Shown piece after piece: positions 41,034 through 49,595 of a DNA stretch of 64,000 nt; position 1 is the stretch's first letter; each line of letters begins with the position of its first letter. This DNA comes from an uncultured Chloroflexales bacterium (GTDB taxonomy: Bacteria > Chloroflexota > Chloroflexia > Chloroflexales > Chloroflexaceae): assembly GCA_937967405.1 (NCBI GenBank), contig CALCJV010000022.1, forward strand, positions 42,670-106,669. The letters are read 5' to 3'. The notes beneath the pieces were generated by a model that saw only the letters and a program-made list of their open reading frames with translations, ran no database searches and was not told the origin of the DNA. A program made the translations under genes and the position numbers.

Positions 41034-42041
41034 ATGCACACTGCCCACTTTGTGACCCCTACTGATGATGGCCGCGTGCGCTGTGAGGCGTGTTTGTGGC
41101 GGTGCGAGCTGCATCCTGAGCAAACTGGCCGCTGTCACATGCGCGTTGCCCGGAATAATCACACGCTGGAGCTGCTCAATTATGGCTTGATTAGTGGGGC
41201 GAATGTCAGCTCAATTGAAGAGCATCGCCTGTGGCATTTCTTCCCCGATACGCTGGTGTTGGGAATCGGCAGCTGGGGCTATGCGTTCCCCGTCGATCAG
41301 GAGCGCGGCCCTTACACGACGATTCCCACTGATCCTACCAAACACCGCAGCCTGCCCGCCGAGAAAGCTGCCGCGTTTGCGCTGAAGCGGCTCTGTCGCG
41401 GCGTAGTTTGGGCTTACGGCGATCCGGCAGTCTCCGCCGAGTATACCCTCGAAATTCTGCGAGCGAGCCGCGCTGCGAGCCGCTACACGGCATTGGTAAC
41501 AACGGGCTACATGACGAGTGAAGCCTTCGAGCAGTTTGGGCCCTATTTGGATGGGATTGCGCTGGATATGCGCGGCTTCGGCGACAGTGCCTACCAACGC
41601 CTCGCCGGTGCGCCACACTGGGATGCGATCCTCGAAAGTGTCGCATGGGTCAAGCATCGCTGGCAAGTGCATATCGAAGTTACCACCCGCATGCATCACG
41701 GGGTCAATGATGATCCGCAGGAGCTACGCGCCCTGACGGCGTGGATCCGGCGGGCACTGGGGGAGCAAACCCCATGGCATATTCTGCCTGGCGATGCGGG
41801 CGTAGAGACCGCCGCTGCCGTGTTTCGCGCTCGGCGCATTGGGCTTGATGCCGGCTTGCACTATATTTACGGCATCGAGCCGGAGCAGAATACCCACTGC
41901 CCGCGCTGTGGCAATACCCTGATTGCACGCTCCAAAGGCGTATCGCGGGTGGTGGGCATCAGTGATGGGCAGTGCAATCGCTGTGGCTTTCAGCCCTACC
42001 TGCGGACCTCGATCTTCAAGCCACGCCGCCCCCAAGAGTAG
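41034..42041 (+). CDS. AmmeMemoRadiSam/PFL-activase-like (COG1180) family protein lacking the radical-SAM CX3CX2C motif
   Basis: N-terminal CEACLWRCELHPEQTGRCHMR and C-terminal CPRCGNTLIARSKG...GQCNRCG match COG1180-type ends; the position of the cluster loop reads DTLVLGIGSWGYAFPVDQERGPYTT without Cys. Confidence 0.7.
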   Translation: MHTAHFVTPTDDGRVRCEACLWRCELHPEQTGRCHMRVARNNHTLELLNYGLISGANVSSIEEHRLWHFFPDTLVLGIGSWGYAFPVDQERGPYTTIPTDPTKHRSLPAEKAAAFALKRLCRGVVWAYGDPAVSAEYTLEILRASRAASRYTALVTTGYMTSEAFEQFGPYLDGIALDMRGFGDSAYQRLAGAPHWDAILESVAWVKHRWQVHIEVTTRMHHGVNDDPQELRALTAWIRRALGEQTPWHILPGDAGVETAAAVFRARRIGLDAGLHYIYGIEPEQNTHCPRCGNTLIARSKGVSRVVGISDGQCNRCGFQPYLRTSIFKPRRPQE

Positions 42042-42162
42042 TGGCCCTGCGCCCCGACAGGCCGGCCCCGCCCAGTGCGGGCTAGGAGGACGGCTTACGC
42101 CCCCTGCGCTCCTCTGACTATTAAAACATCCTTTCATTAAAATAATCGTCCCAAACTGCCCC

Positions 42163-42190
42163 TCGACAATTTCAGAAATTGTGCTATACT
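42163..42190 (+). promoter_or_regulatory. Promoter: TCGACA - 16 bp - TGC TATACT
   Basis: CCTCGACAATTTCAGAAATTGTGCTATACTTG upstream of the HTH ORF. Confidence 0.65.
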
Positions 42191-42342
42191 TGTACATCCA
42201 TCGAGTAATCCGGTGCTGAAAAACTTACGAGAGTTTCTGTGGTTTCCAGCCAGAGAGCTGAGGCAGTGTCCCCACAAGGTGGGGTGTTTCAGCCACTTTA
42301 TTGTCTCTCAAAACATTATTACACAGGGATGAGGAACAACCT

Positions 42343-42678
42343 ATGCCACAACGACAGATTACGCTGAGTAAAGCTGAACGCCAAGAGCTGATCCGCCTCC
42401 GCGACACCGCCGATAAGCCGTATCTGCGCGAACGGGCCGCCGCGATTCTCAAAGTCGCCGATGGCACTCCGGCAGCTGTGGTGGCTCGACAGGGGCTGTT
42501 GCGGCAGCGTAAGCCGGACACGATTTACGATTGGCTAAATCGCTTTCACGCTGAGGGTATCGAGGGCTTGTGTATTCGCCCCGGACGCGGGCGTAAGCCA
42601 TCGGCAGCGACGAATGGCACGCACCCCGAAGGTGAGCCAAGCAAGCCTAAGGCACACCAAGCGACTGCCCGATCATAA
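42343..42678 (+). CDS. Orphan helix-turn-helix protein resembling the N-terminal DNA-binding part of IS630-type transposases
   Basis: LSKAERQELIRLRDTADKPYLRERAAAILKVADGTPAAVVARQGLLRQRKPDTIYDWLNRFHAEGIEGLCIRPGRGRKPS; no DDE catalytic ORF follows. Confidence 0.65.
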   Translation: MPQRQITLSKAERQELIRLRDTADKPYLRERAAAILKVADGTPAAVVARQGLLRQRKPDTIYDWLNRFHAEGIEGLCIRPGRGRKPSAATNGTHPEGEPSKPKAHQATARS

Positions 42679-42680
42679 AA

Positions 42681-42712
42681 GTTGCGCCGGACTTCGCTCA
42701 GTCCGGCACAAC
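42681..42712 (+). terminator. Hairpin downstream of the orphan HTH ORF
   Basis: GTTGCGCCGGAC-TTCGCTCA-GTCCGGCACAAC, 12-bp stem with one mismatch; weak T tract. Confidence 0.45.
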
Positions 42713-42751
42713 TCTGCTTGCCTGCGTTGGTCAGCGCACATATACCCACCA

Positions 42752-43198
42752 TCATTGCGGCAATGTTGGTGCAGCATACTGCATGAGCCAATCGAGTGCG
42801 AGGAGATAGCCCTGCCAACCTAGCCCCGAAATTTGCCCCGTTACCACAGGTGCAACTACCGACGTATGCCGGAACGGTTCGCGCCGATAGACATTGGAGA
42901 TATGCACTTCGATGATCGGCACGCTCAGATTGGCAAGCGCATCGCGCAGTGATAGCCCATAGTGCGTTAGTGCGCCCGGATTGATGATCACGCCGCTCAC
43001 TAGCGGTGCGTGTTCCTGTATCCAGTCAATCAATACCCCTTCGTGGTTGGATTGAAAGCACTGCACCTGTGCGCCGTGTGCCACTGCCCGTGCGTGCAAC
43101 GCAGCATTGATTTGGGCGAGAGTTGTTGCCCCATAGATGTGCGGCTCGCGCTGTCCTAGCAGATTCAGGTTCGGCCCATGCAGTACCAGCACATTCAT
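42752..43198 (-). CDS. aroQ: Type II 3-dehydroquinate dehydratase
   Basis: MNVLVLHGPNLNLLGQREPHIYGATTLAQINAAL; QSNHEGVLIDWIQEH; IINPGALTHYGLSLRDALANLSVPIIEVHISNVYRREPFRHTSVVAPVVTGQISGLGWQGY. Confidence 0.97.
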   Translation of the reverse strand: MNVLVLHGPNLNLLGQREPHIYGATTLAQINAALHARAVAHGAQVQCFQSNHEGVLIDWIQEHAPLVSGVIINPGALTHYGLSLRDALANLSVPIIEVHISNVYRREPFRHTSVVAPVVTGQISGLGWQGYLLALDWLMQYAAPTLPQ

Positions 43199-43296
43199 GA
43201 TCTTGCTCCTTTGTTTTGATTGGTGAATATGCGCTGCTTGCACCAAACGTAGGATTTACAAGCGCGTGGCTCCGCGCAGGCAAAGTCCCCGCTTGG

Positions 43297-45150
43297 CTAC
43301 AGTGGGAAGAGCAACGGCAGCACCAGCACCGTCGCCACCAGAATGATGAGCTGGAGCGGCACTCCCACCCGCGCAAAGTCGGTGAAGCGGAAGCCGCCGG
43401 GGCCAGTTACCAGCACATTCACTGGCGAGCCAGTCGGGGTGGCAAAGGCGACGGAGGTGGCGACGGCGATGGTCATCAGGAAGGTTGCCGGATTCACGCC
43501 CAAGCCGACCGCCGCTTTGAATGCGACCGGAGCCATCAGGATTGTAATCGCGGTGTTGGAGGCGAATTGGCTCAGCACCACCGTTACGAGAAAGACTCCC
43601 GTCATAATCGCCGCCGGCCCATAGGGGCCAAGGTTTCGCACGATGGACTCGGAGAGGAGCTGGATCGCGCCGGTATTTTCCAGTGCAGTAGCTAGGGGGA
43701 TCATGCCCGCGATCACAAAGATGCTTTCCCAGCTCATAGCGCGGTAGGCATCCTCGATGGTGAGGCAATTGGTGAGCAGCATCGCCAGCGCACCAAACAG
43801 CACCGCCGTGACAATCGGCACAATGCCCGTAATCATCATCGCCACCATCGCCACCAAAATGGCCACCGCCGTCCAGCCTTTCCCCGTCAACTTGTCGCTG
43901 GCAACGTTGGGATCACTGAGATACGTCTTCGCAACCACTACCACGTCGCGCTGCTCGTTGCGGAGTAGCGCGACCTTTTCCCAGCTCCCTTCAGCCAACA
44001 GGGTATCGCCGAAGCGCAACGGCGTATGCACAATGTTGGGAAGCGGCTTGCCCAGCCGCAAAATACGCAGGACATTCAGCCCATAGCGTTCGCGGAAGCG
44101 GACTTGGGCAAGGCTGCGCCCAATCAAATTGGAGCGCGGGGTAAGCAGAATCTCAACCACGCCGATGTGGTCACTAATCTGTTCGAGGTCATCCTCGTGC
44201 AACGGGCGCAGCCGCAATCCCTGTTCAGCGGCCAGCTGCTCAACTGAAGCCCGTTCTCCCCACGCATATAGCACCGTATTCGCTGGGATGATCGTGTCGG
44301 GCGTAATCGGCTCGACCCGTGCGGGCCGATTGAGTTCACCGCCTTGCACCTGCATGCCCAGCACATCCACATTGTAGCGTTCGCGGATATTGGCTGAGCG
44401 CGGCGAGTGCCCACTCAGCAGCGCAGACGAACTGACATACAGCGCAAAGGCCCGATCCTGCACCGCATAGGGCTGGATCAAATCCGCAAAGCTCAGCGTC
44501 GTATCTTCCACAGGCACGACATGGGCACCCGGCGGCACGCGCTCTGGGGTAAGCCACCGCCCTACCGTGAGCATGTACCCGACGGCAATCACCCAAACAA
44601 TAATCCCCATCGGCGTAAAGGCAAAGAAGCCGAATGGCTCATAACCTTGATCGGCGAGAAAATCACTTACGACGATATTGGGCGGCGTGCCAATCAGGGT
44701 CATCATGCCCCCAATCAGTGCGCCATAGGCCAGCGGCAGCATCAGCTTGGAAGGGCTGAGGTTGGCTCCGATGGCAAGCGACACTACCACCGGCAACAAG
44801 ATCGCGGTTGCGCCGGTGGAACTCATAAATGCCGAAATCAACGTAATCACCCCCATCACCAGCAACGTCATGCGGATTTCGTCAGTTCCGGCGATCCGTC
44901 CTAGCCGCACACCCAGCGCACGCGCCACACCGGTCTGAGCGATCCCTGCCCCCACCACAAACATGCCCCCAACAATAAACACGGCCGAGTTGGACAATCC
45001 AGCAAGGGCTTCGTTGGGCGTAATCAAGTTGGTAATGAGCAGCGCAAAGACGGACAGGAACGCCACCACAGAGAGAGGCAACCGATCCCATACGAATAAG
45101 CCAACCGTGACGAGCAGGATCAGCACGGTTATCCCGATGTCAACAGTCAC
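43297..45150 (-). CDS. SLC13/DASS-type anion transporter with TrkA-C (RCK_C) domains
   Basis: SNSAVFIVGGMFVVGAGIAQTGVARALG; FMSSTGATAILLPVVVSLA; IGTPPNIVVSDFL; VEILLTPRSNLIGRSLAQVRFRERYGLNVLRILRLGKPL. Confidence 0.9.
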   Translation of the reverse strand: MTVDIGITVLILLVTVGLFVWDRLPLSVVAFLSVFALLITNLITPNEALAGLSNSAVFIVGGMFVVGAGIAQTGVARALGVRLGRIAGTDEIRMTLLVMGVITLISAFMSSTGATAILLPVVVSLAIGANLSPSKLMLPLAYGALIGGMMTLIGTPPNIVVSDFLADQGYEPFGFFAFTPMGIIVWVIAVGYMLTVGRWLTPERVPPGAHVVPVEDTTLSFADLIQPYAVQDRAFALYVSSSALLSGHSPRSANIRERYNVDVLGMQVQGGELNRPARVEPITPDTIIPANTVLYAWGERASVEQLAAEQGLRLRPLHEDDLEQISDHIGVVEILLTPRSNLIGRSLAQVRFRERYGLNVLRILRLGKPLPNIVHTPLRFGDTLLAEGSWEKVALLRNEQRDVVVVAKTYLSDPNVASDKLTGKGWTAVAILVAMVAMMITGIVPIVTAVLFGALAMLLTNCLTIEDAYRAMSWESIFVIAGMIPLATALENTGAIQLLSESIVRNLGPYGPAAIMTGVFLVTVVLSQFASNTAITILMAPVAFKAAVGLGVNPATFLMTIAVATSVAFATPTGSPVNVLVTGPGGFRFTDFARVGVPLQLIILVATVLVLPLLFPL

Positions 45151-46754
45151 ACCGTTTCTCCTGTAATCTGGCGCCGGGCAAGCGGCAAGGTAAAGATGAA
45201 GCGCGAGCCGCGCCCGACTTGACTTTCCACGTAGATTTTCCCGCCATGCGCTTCAATGATCGCCCGGCTGAGATACAAGCCTAGCCCTGCGCCTTGCGTT
45301 GTCCGGCGCAGACGGTTATCTATGCGGTAGAACCGCTCGAAGATGCGTTCCTGTTCCTCCGGAGGAATCCCCTCGCCCTGATCGGCAACATAGCCTAGAG
45401 CCTGATTCAGTTCGGGCAGGGGATGCCCACCAATACGGATACGCCCCCCGTGCGGGCTGTACTTGATCGCATTCGAGATCAAATTGGTGAGCACCATCCG
45501 GATACGTTCGTAATCGGCGTGGACGGGCGGCAGATCGTCCGTGAAGCGCAGTTCGAAGGTGAAGCGGTCTTGCGTTTGAGCGGCAAAGGCTTGCACCACA
45601 CTGGCGGCCAATTCGGGGAGTGACCAGTCGCTCAGTTCAAGGCGCATGCCACTCGCCTGCAAGCGCGAGACATCGAGCAAATCTTGGATTTGACGGGCCA
45701 AGCGATCCGCCTCCGCCTCAATCACACGGAAGCCTTCGCGCATGGCAGCCAAAGTCCATGCGGCATCCTCGCGTTGGAAGGTGCTGGCATAGCCTTTGAT
45801 GATACTGACGGGGGTCTTCAGTTCGTGTGAGATCACCGAGATGAAGGTATTTTGGAGTTGCTCATCGCGCTTCTGCTCGGTAATGTCGCGCACATTCGCA
45901 ATCGCCCCCAGAAATGCGCCGGTGCTACTGCGCTGAGCCGCATAGCGGCTCTGGATGTAGCGTTCGCGCCCGTCGCGGCTTGTCAGCCAGCCCTCGACAA
46001 TCGGGTTGTTCAGCGGCGGGCGGCGTTGCAACGGACAATCTACAAGGCAGATGTTGGCTCCTTGTGCATCGCGCACGCCAAGAACCTCGGCACACGGTCG
46101 CCCAATCGCTTCAGTGCGGTTCCAGCCGGTCAGTTGTTCCATCGCTTTATTGAAGGTGGTGATGCGCCAACGGGCATCAATAATCATCACCCCATCGGCA
46201 CTCTGCTCAATCATCGCATCAAGGCGTTGCTTCTCGCGCAGCACGCTCTGGTAAAGGCGCGCATTGCTCACGGCAATGGCGGCTTGGTCGGCGAAGGCTT
46301 GTAACAGGCGAGCTTCATCCACATTGAAGCTGACATTTAAGGCGGCGCGAAAGACGTAGATCGTACCGACCGGTGCAGCTGCTACAGTCAAGGGCAGGGC
46401 AATGACTTGGCGCAGGGGTAGCCCCGTCTCACCGGCAATCTCGCGCAGCACTGCGCTGGCGTTGGGCTTGCCTAACGTCTCGATGGGCAGCGCAAGCAGC
46501 CGCCGAAAGGCCGGTAGGGCAGCCGACGGAATTCCTGCCGCTGCGTAGATCTGCTGGGGCGGGGTTGGCTCCGTGCCCAGTTCATCGTCCGATAGGGCGA
46601 TCAGTCCAGCGTTGCCCGCAAGCATCTCTACGGCCACCGTGATCACCAGATCAAGCACACTCGTCAGATCGAGTTGGGCCGTGATCGCCCGGCTGATCTT
46701 AAGCAGGTATTCGCGCTGGCGTAGGCGTTGATCGGGGAGTTCCATCGCCATCAT
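45147..46754 (-). CDS. GAF-PAS sensor histidine kinase
   Basis: GAF-like N-term, PAS (LDAMIEQSADGVMIIDARWRITTFNKAMEQLTGWNRTEAIG), H-box VISHELKTPVSIIKGY, N/G boxes LTNLISNAIKYSPHGG, DQGEGIPPEEQERIFERFYR. Confidence 0.94.
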   Translation of the reverse strand: MMAMELPDQRLRQREYLLKISRAITAQLDLTSVLDLVITVAVEMLAGNAGLIALSDDELGTEPTPPQQIYAAAGIPSAALPAFRRLLALPIETLGKPNASAVLREIAGETGLPLRQVIALPLTVAAAPVGTIYVFRAALNVSFNVDEARLLQAFADQAAIAVSNARLYQSVLREKQRLDAMIEQSADGVMIIDARWRITTFNKAMEQLTGWNRTEAIGRPCAEVLGVRDAQGANICLVDCPLQRRPPLNNPIVEGWLTSRDGRERYIQSRYAAQRSSTGAFLGAIANVRDITEQKRDEQLQNTFISVISHELKTPVSIIKGYASTFQREDAAWTLAAMREGFRVIEAEADRLARQIQDLLDVSRLQASGMRLELSDWSLPELAASVVQAFAAQTQDRFTFELRFTDDLPPVHADYERIRMVLTNLISNAIKYSPHGGRIRIGGHPLPELNQALGYVADQGEGIPPEEQERIFERFYRIDNRLRRTTQGAGLGLYLSRAIIEAHGGKIYVESQVGRGSRFIFTLPLARRQITGETV

Positions 46755-46763
46755 CCGCTCCGG

Positions 46764-47438
46764 CTATTCGGTGCTACTCAGCGGCACAAGCGGGATCAGC
46801 GAGATGTGCGTAATCCGCGGCTGGGCTAGGGCGGGCGGCAGATCGCAGGCTGGCAGGGGTTCGAACAGGAGCAGGGCCCGCCAGCAGCTCAGCTCCTGCC
46901 AATTGATCCCGCGCTGCTCCACAATCGTCACTTCACGCGGGAAGGATTGTACCGGATCATAGACGACACTGGCTTGCAAGGCCGAGGTGCACGTGCACAG
47001 ATTGGTGGGCAAGAACGCCTCTGTGCGCTGCCCATCCAGAGCGGCAATGCGCTGGAAAAGGGTCGTCACCGTGAGCGACTCGATTGGGCAGGTGTTTTCG
47101 ATTACCTGTGTAATCTGCTCGTGATACACCTCAACATCCTGCTGGCACCAGATTTGCGGGCGTTCGATTACCAGCCGGTAGTGCGGCACGGGCTGCGCCT
47201 GCCACGCGCTACGGGCCCGGTTGAACTCAGCGGCAGGGGAAACATACCAACCCACAGAGCCAAGCAAGCCCAAAAGCATGGCTAGCCCACTGCCCAAAAG
47301 CAGGGCCCGACCCATATGCCATTGGAAGAAATGTGGCTGCACAGGTTTTGCTCCTGTGGTCTGAACTGCTTCAGCACATGGCTCGACCGATTGACTGACG
47401 GGGCACACCCGTGATCGAGGCCTGATCAAGGTTTTCAT
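46764..47438 (-). CDS. DUF6174-like membrane-anchored protein
   Basis: One TM (GRALLLGSGLAMLLGLLGSVGWYV), then WQAQPVPHYRLVIERPQIWCQQDVEVYHEQITQVIENT. Confidence 0.6.
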   Translation of the reverse strand: MKTLIRPRSRVCPVSQSVEPCAEAVQTTGAKPVQPHFFQWHMGRALLLGSGLAMLLGLLGSVGWYVSPAAEFNRARSAWQAQPVPHYRLVIERPQIWCQQDVEVYHEQITQVIENTCPIESLTVTTLFQRIAALDGQRTEAFLPTNLCTCTSALQASVVYDPVQSFPREVTIVEQRGINWQELSCWRALLLFEPLPACDLPPALAQPRITHISLIPLVPLSSTE

Positions 47439-47564
47439 AGGGATTGTACCACGAAACGCCCCGCGTCTCTGGTACGAGTTATGCTATACTCCAAATAGCG
47501 TTGCGATTCGCAACGGAGATACAGCGTTAACCCCTCCAGCCGCACAGGAAAGGAGCGATTGTTT

Positions 47565-48278
47565 ATGACCATCGAGCCGGTGCAACCACTGCACTTCGCA
47601 GACACCCTCTGCGTCAACAGTGCCTTCCCGCTACCCGCGCATCGCGCCCGTGCGCTCCTGCCCAGCCCGCCGCCGCTCAATTTGGTCGAGGTCTTTCCGG
47701 GGCGAGCGGTGCTGGTTGTGTCATTCTCGCTCTACCGCGAGAGTCCCTTTGGCCGCTATGCTGAGGCGGTCGTTGCCCTGATGGCTACCCATGAACGCGC
47801 CACCCCAACCATGACATTGGCTCGCTTGACACAGGAGAGTCGCTATCCTGCGTATGTGCTGCACATGTTTGTGAATAATGCTGCCGCCAGCCAATCGGGG
47901 ACGGCGTGGGGCTTACCGCGCCAATTGGCTACGGTGCAGATCGAGGAGCACCCCACCCTCACCACCTGCCGCGTAGAGCTAGAGCAACAGCTGGTGATGC
48001 AGATCGCCGTTGAACGCCCTGCCACCGACCGCCAACGCACGATGCAGATCGAAACCTATAGCCTACACGAGGGCACACTGATGCACGCAACCATGCACTG
48101 CGCGGCCGCAGCCTATGGGCGGCAACAGGGTGGCGGGGCAACCTTGACATGGGGCACCCACCCCTTAGTCCACGCGCTGCTTGAAGCGAAAGTCTCCCCA
48201 CAGCCCTTGATGGTACGCTACTACGATCAGATGCAAGCCGACCTGACTGCACCTGAGCCAGCGCAGGTGGAACGCTAG
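47565..48278 (+). CDS. Acetoacetate decarboxylase-like (ADC-fold) protein
   Basis: VNSAFPLPAHRARALLPSPPPLNLVEVFPGRAVLVVSFSLYRESPFGRYAEAVVAL; GTAWGLPRQLATVQIEE; AGGAAAGGAG RBS. Confidence 0.6.
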   Translation: MTIEPVQPLHFADTLCVNSAFPLPAHRARALLPSPPPLNLVEVFPGRAVLVVSFSLYRESPFGRYAEAVVALMATHERATPTMTLARLTQESRYPAYVLHMFVNNAAASQSGTAWGLPRQLATVQIEEHPTLTTCRVELEQQLVMQIAVERPATDRQRTMQIETYSLHEGTLMHATMHCAAAAYGRQQGGGATLTWGTHPLVHALLEAKVSPQPLMVRYYDQMQADLTAPEPAQVER

Positions 48279-48401
48279 CGGGCGGGTGGCGGCTCCTCGG
48301 TGGGCAAGGGGTCGCTGGGCATCCCTACAGCCAGTCGCCCCTGCAAGCCTAACTGGCGTGGGCCTTCGCATCCTGCTGGAGTCCCCCCGCATGGTGTAGG
48401 C

Positions 48402-49151
48402 ATGGTCATGTGGGTTGTGGTGTTGATGACCTTGGGTATGGTGTTGCTCGGCGCATGTGCCGCGCCCAGCCCGTCCCTGCATCTGCGCTATGTAGACCTG
48501 AGCCACACGCTCACGCAAGATATGCCGCACCTGCCCAATACCACCGCCACCCACATTGAGCGCACCCGCGACGGCACACCCCACACGCTGACCCTTGCCC
48601 TGAACAATGGCACAACGCTGCATCTGCTCGCTGCCCCCGATCCGGTAACGGGGGCAGTGGATCGGGGTTGGACTGTAGAACGGCTCTCGCCGCGAGATTT
48701 AACGCTACCAGCGGTGGTCCTTGATCTGCGGGAGCAGGCCCAAGACCCACCGGCCTACCCAATCACGGCCGCCGATGTGCAAGCGTGGGAGCAACAACAT
48801 GGACAAATTCCTGCCGATGCACTCGTCCTGTTCCTAACCGGCTGGGATGTGCACTGGGGTGATCCAGCCGCCTACTTGAACCTTGCGCCGGAACAACAGC
48901 TCGGCGTGCCGCACCTGCACCCCACAACACTTGACCTGCTGCGGAGGCGCAAAGTGCGCGGCATCGGCATTGATTCGCCGCTGATCAGCCACGAGCCGCC
49001 CCGTGCCCCCCCTAATGGCTGGCTGCTGCTGACCAACCTCACGCGCCTCGAGCAGCTCCCCGCGACTGGGACAACAGTCTGGATTGGTGTGCTCAAGCTA
49101 CAGGGTAGCCCCGCTAGCCCCGCAATGGTACGGGCCGTGCGCCCAGAATAA
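48402..49151 (+). CDS. Cyclase/kynurenine formamidase-like lipoprotein with altered metal-site motif
   Basis: Lipobox MVMWVVVLMTLGMVLLGAC; YVDLSHTLTQDMPHLP is typical of the family. The HxGTHxD motif appears as NNGTTLH. Confidence 0.72.
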   Translation: MVMWVVVLMTLGMVLLGACAAPSPSLHLRYVDLSHTLTQDMPHLPNTTATHIERTRDGTPHTLTLALNNGTTLHLLAAPDPVTGAVDRGWTVERLSPRDLTLPAVVLDLREQAQDPPAYPITAADVQAWEQQHGQIPADALVLFLTGWDVHWGDPAAYLNLAPEQQLGVPHLHPTTLDLLRRRKVRGIGIDSPLISHEPPRAPPNGWLLLTNLTRLEQLPATGTTVWIGVLKLQGSPASPAMVRAVRPE

Positions 49152-49234
49152 CAACCGGCGGCACAACCTACCTCCCCCATGCTCGTCCCCCCCCGTTGTC
49201 GCGGGTGTGGTTCACGTGGATGAGGTTGATTGAT

Positions 49235-49263
49235 TTGACAGGTCTTTTGAGCACAGGTATAGT
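49235..49263 (+). promoter_or_regulatory. Sigma70-like promoter TTGACA - 17 bp - TATAGT
   Basis: TTGACAGGTCTTTTGAGCACAGGTATAGTG, about 330 nt upstream of the peptide-ABC substrate-binding gene. Confidence 0.7.
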
Positions 49264-49595
49264 GTGTAGCAACACGGAATACCTAACCACACCCAGTATG
49301 GGTAGTTTACGCATCCGGTCAAACGCAGCCAATGACACGCAAAGGTGTATGGCAGTGTTGGCAATCCTCCTCTACCAAGCGATTGATCGTAGAGAGGCGC
49401 GAGCATATACAGACGTATGCCTAACTGAATGACTGCACCTCCGCCTGCGATGGCAATGTCGGCCACCCATTGGCCACGTTGTTGTGTACCCATTGGGATA
49501 GATAAGGGTAGTATCCGCTACTGGCAGCGTCTGTCCAGAGATTTGGGCGACGCGATGTGCACCGATTCTCTAGTTGTGACAAGGAGTAACAAAAC

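Noticed and set aside
41034-42041. Frameshift hiding the radical-SAM motif
   Set aside because: Neither alternative forward frame around 41240-41310 contains CX3CX2C, and the main frame is open throughout.
42343-42712. Complete insertion sequence
   Set aside because: No catalytic transposase ORF, no clear terminal inverted repeats or target duplication found by eye.
49196-49432. 78-aa ORF in the peptide-ABC leader
   Set aside because: No good RBS or motif, and it starts before the inferred promoter.
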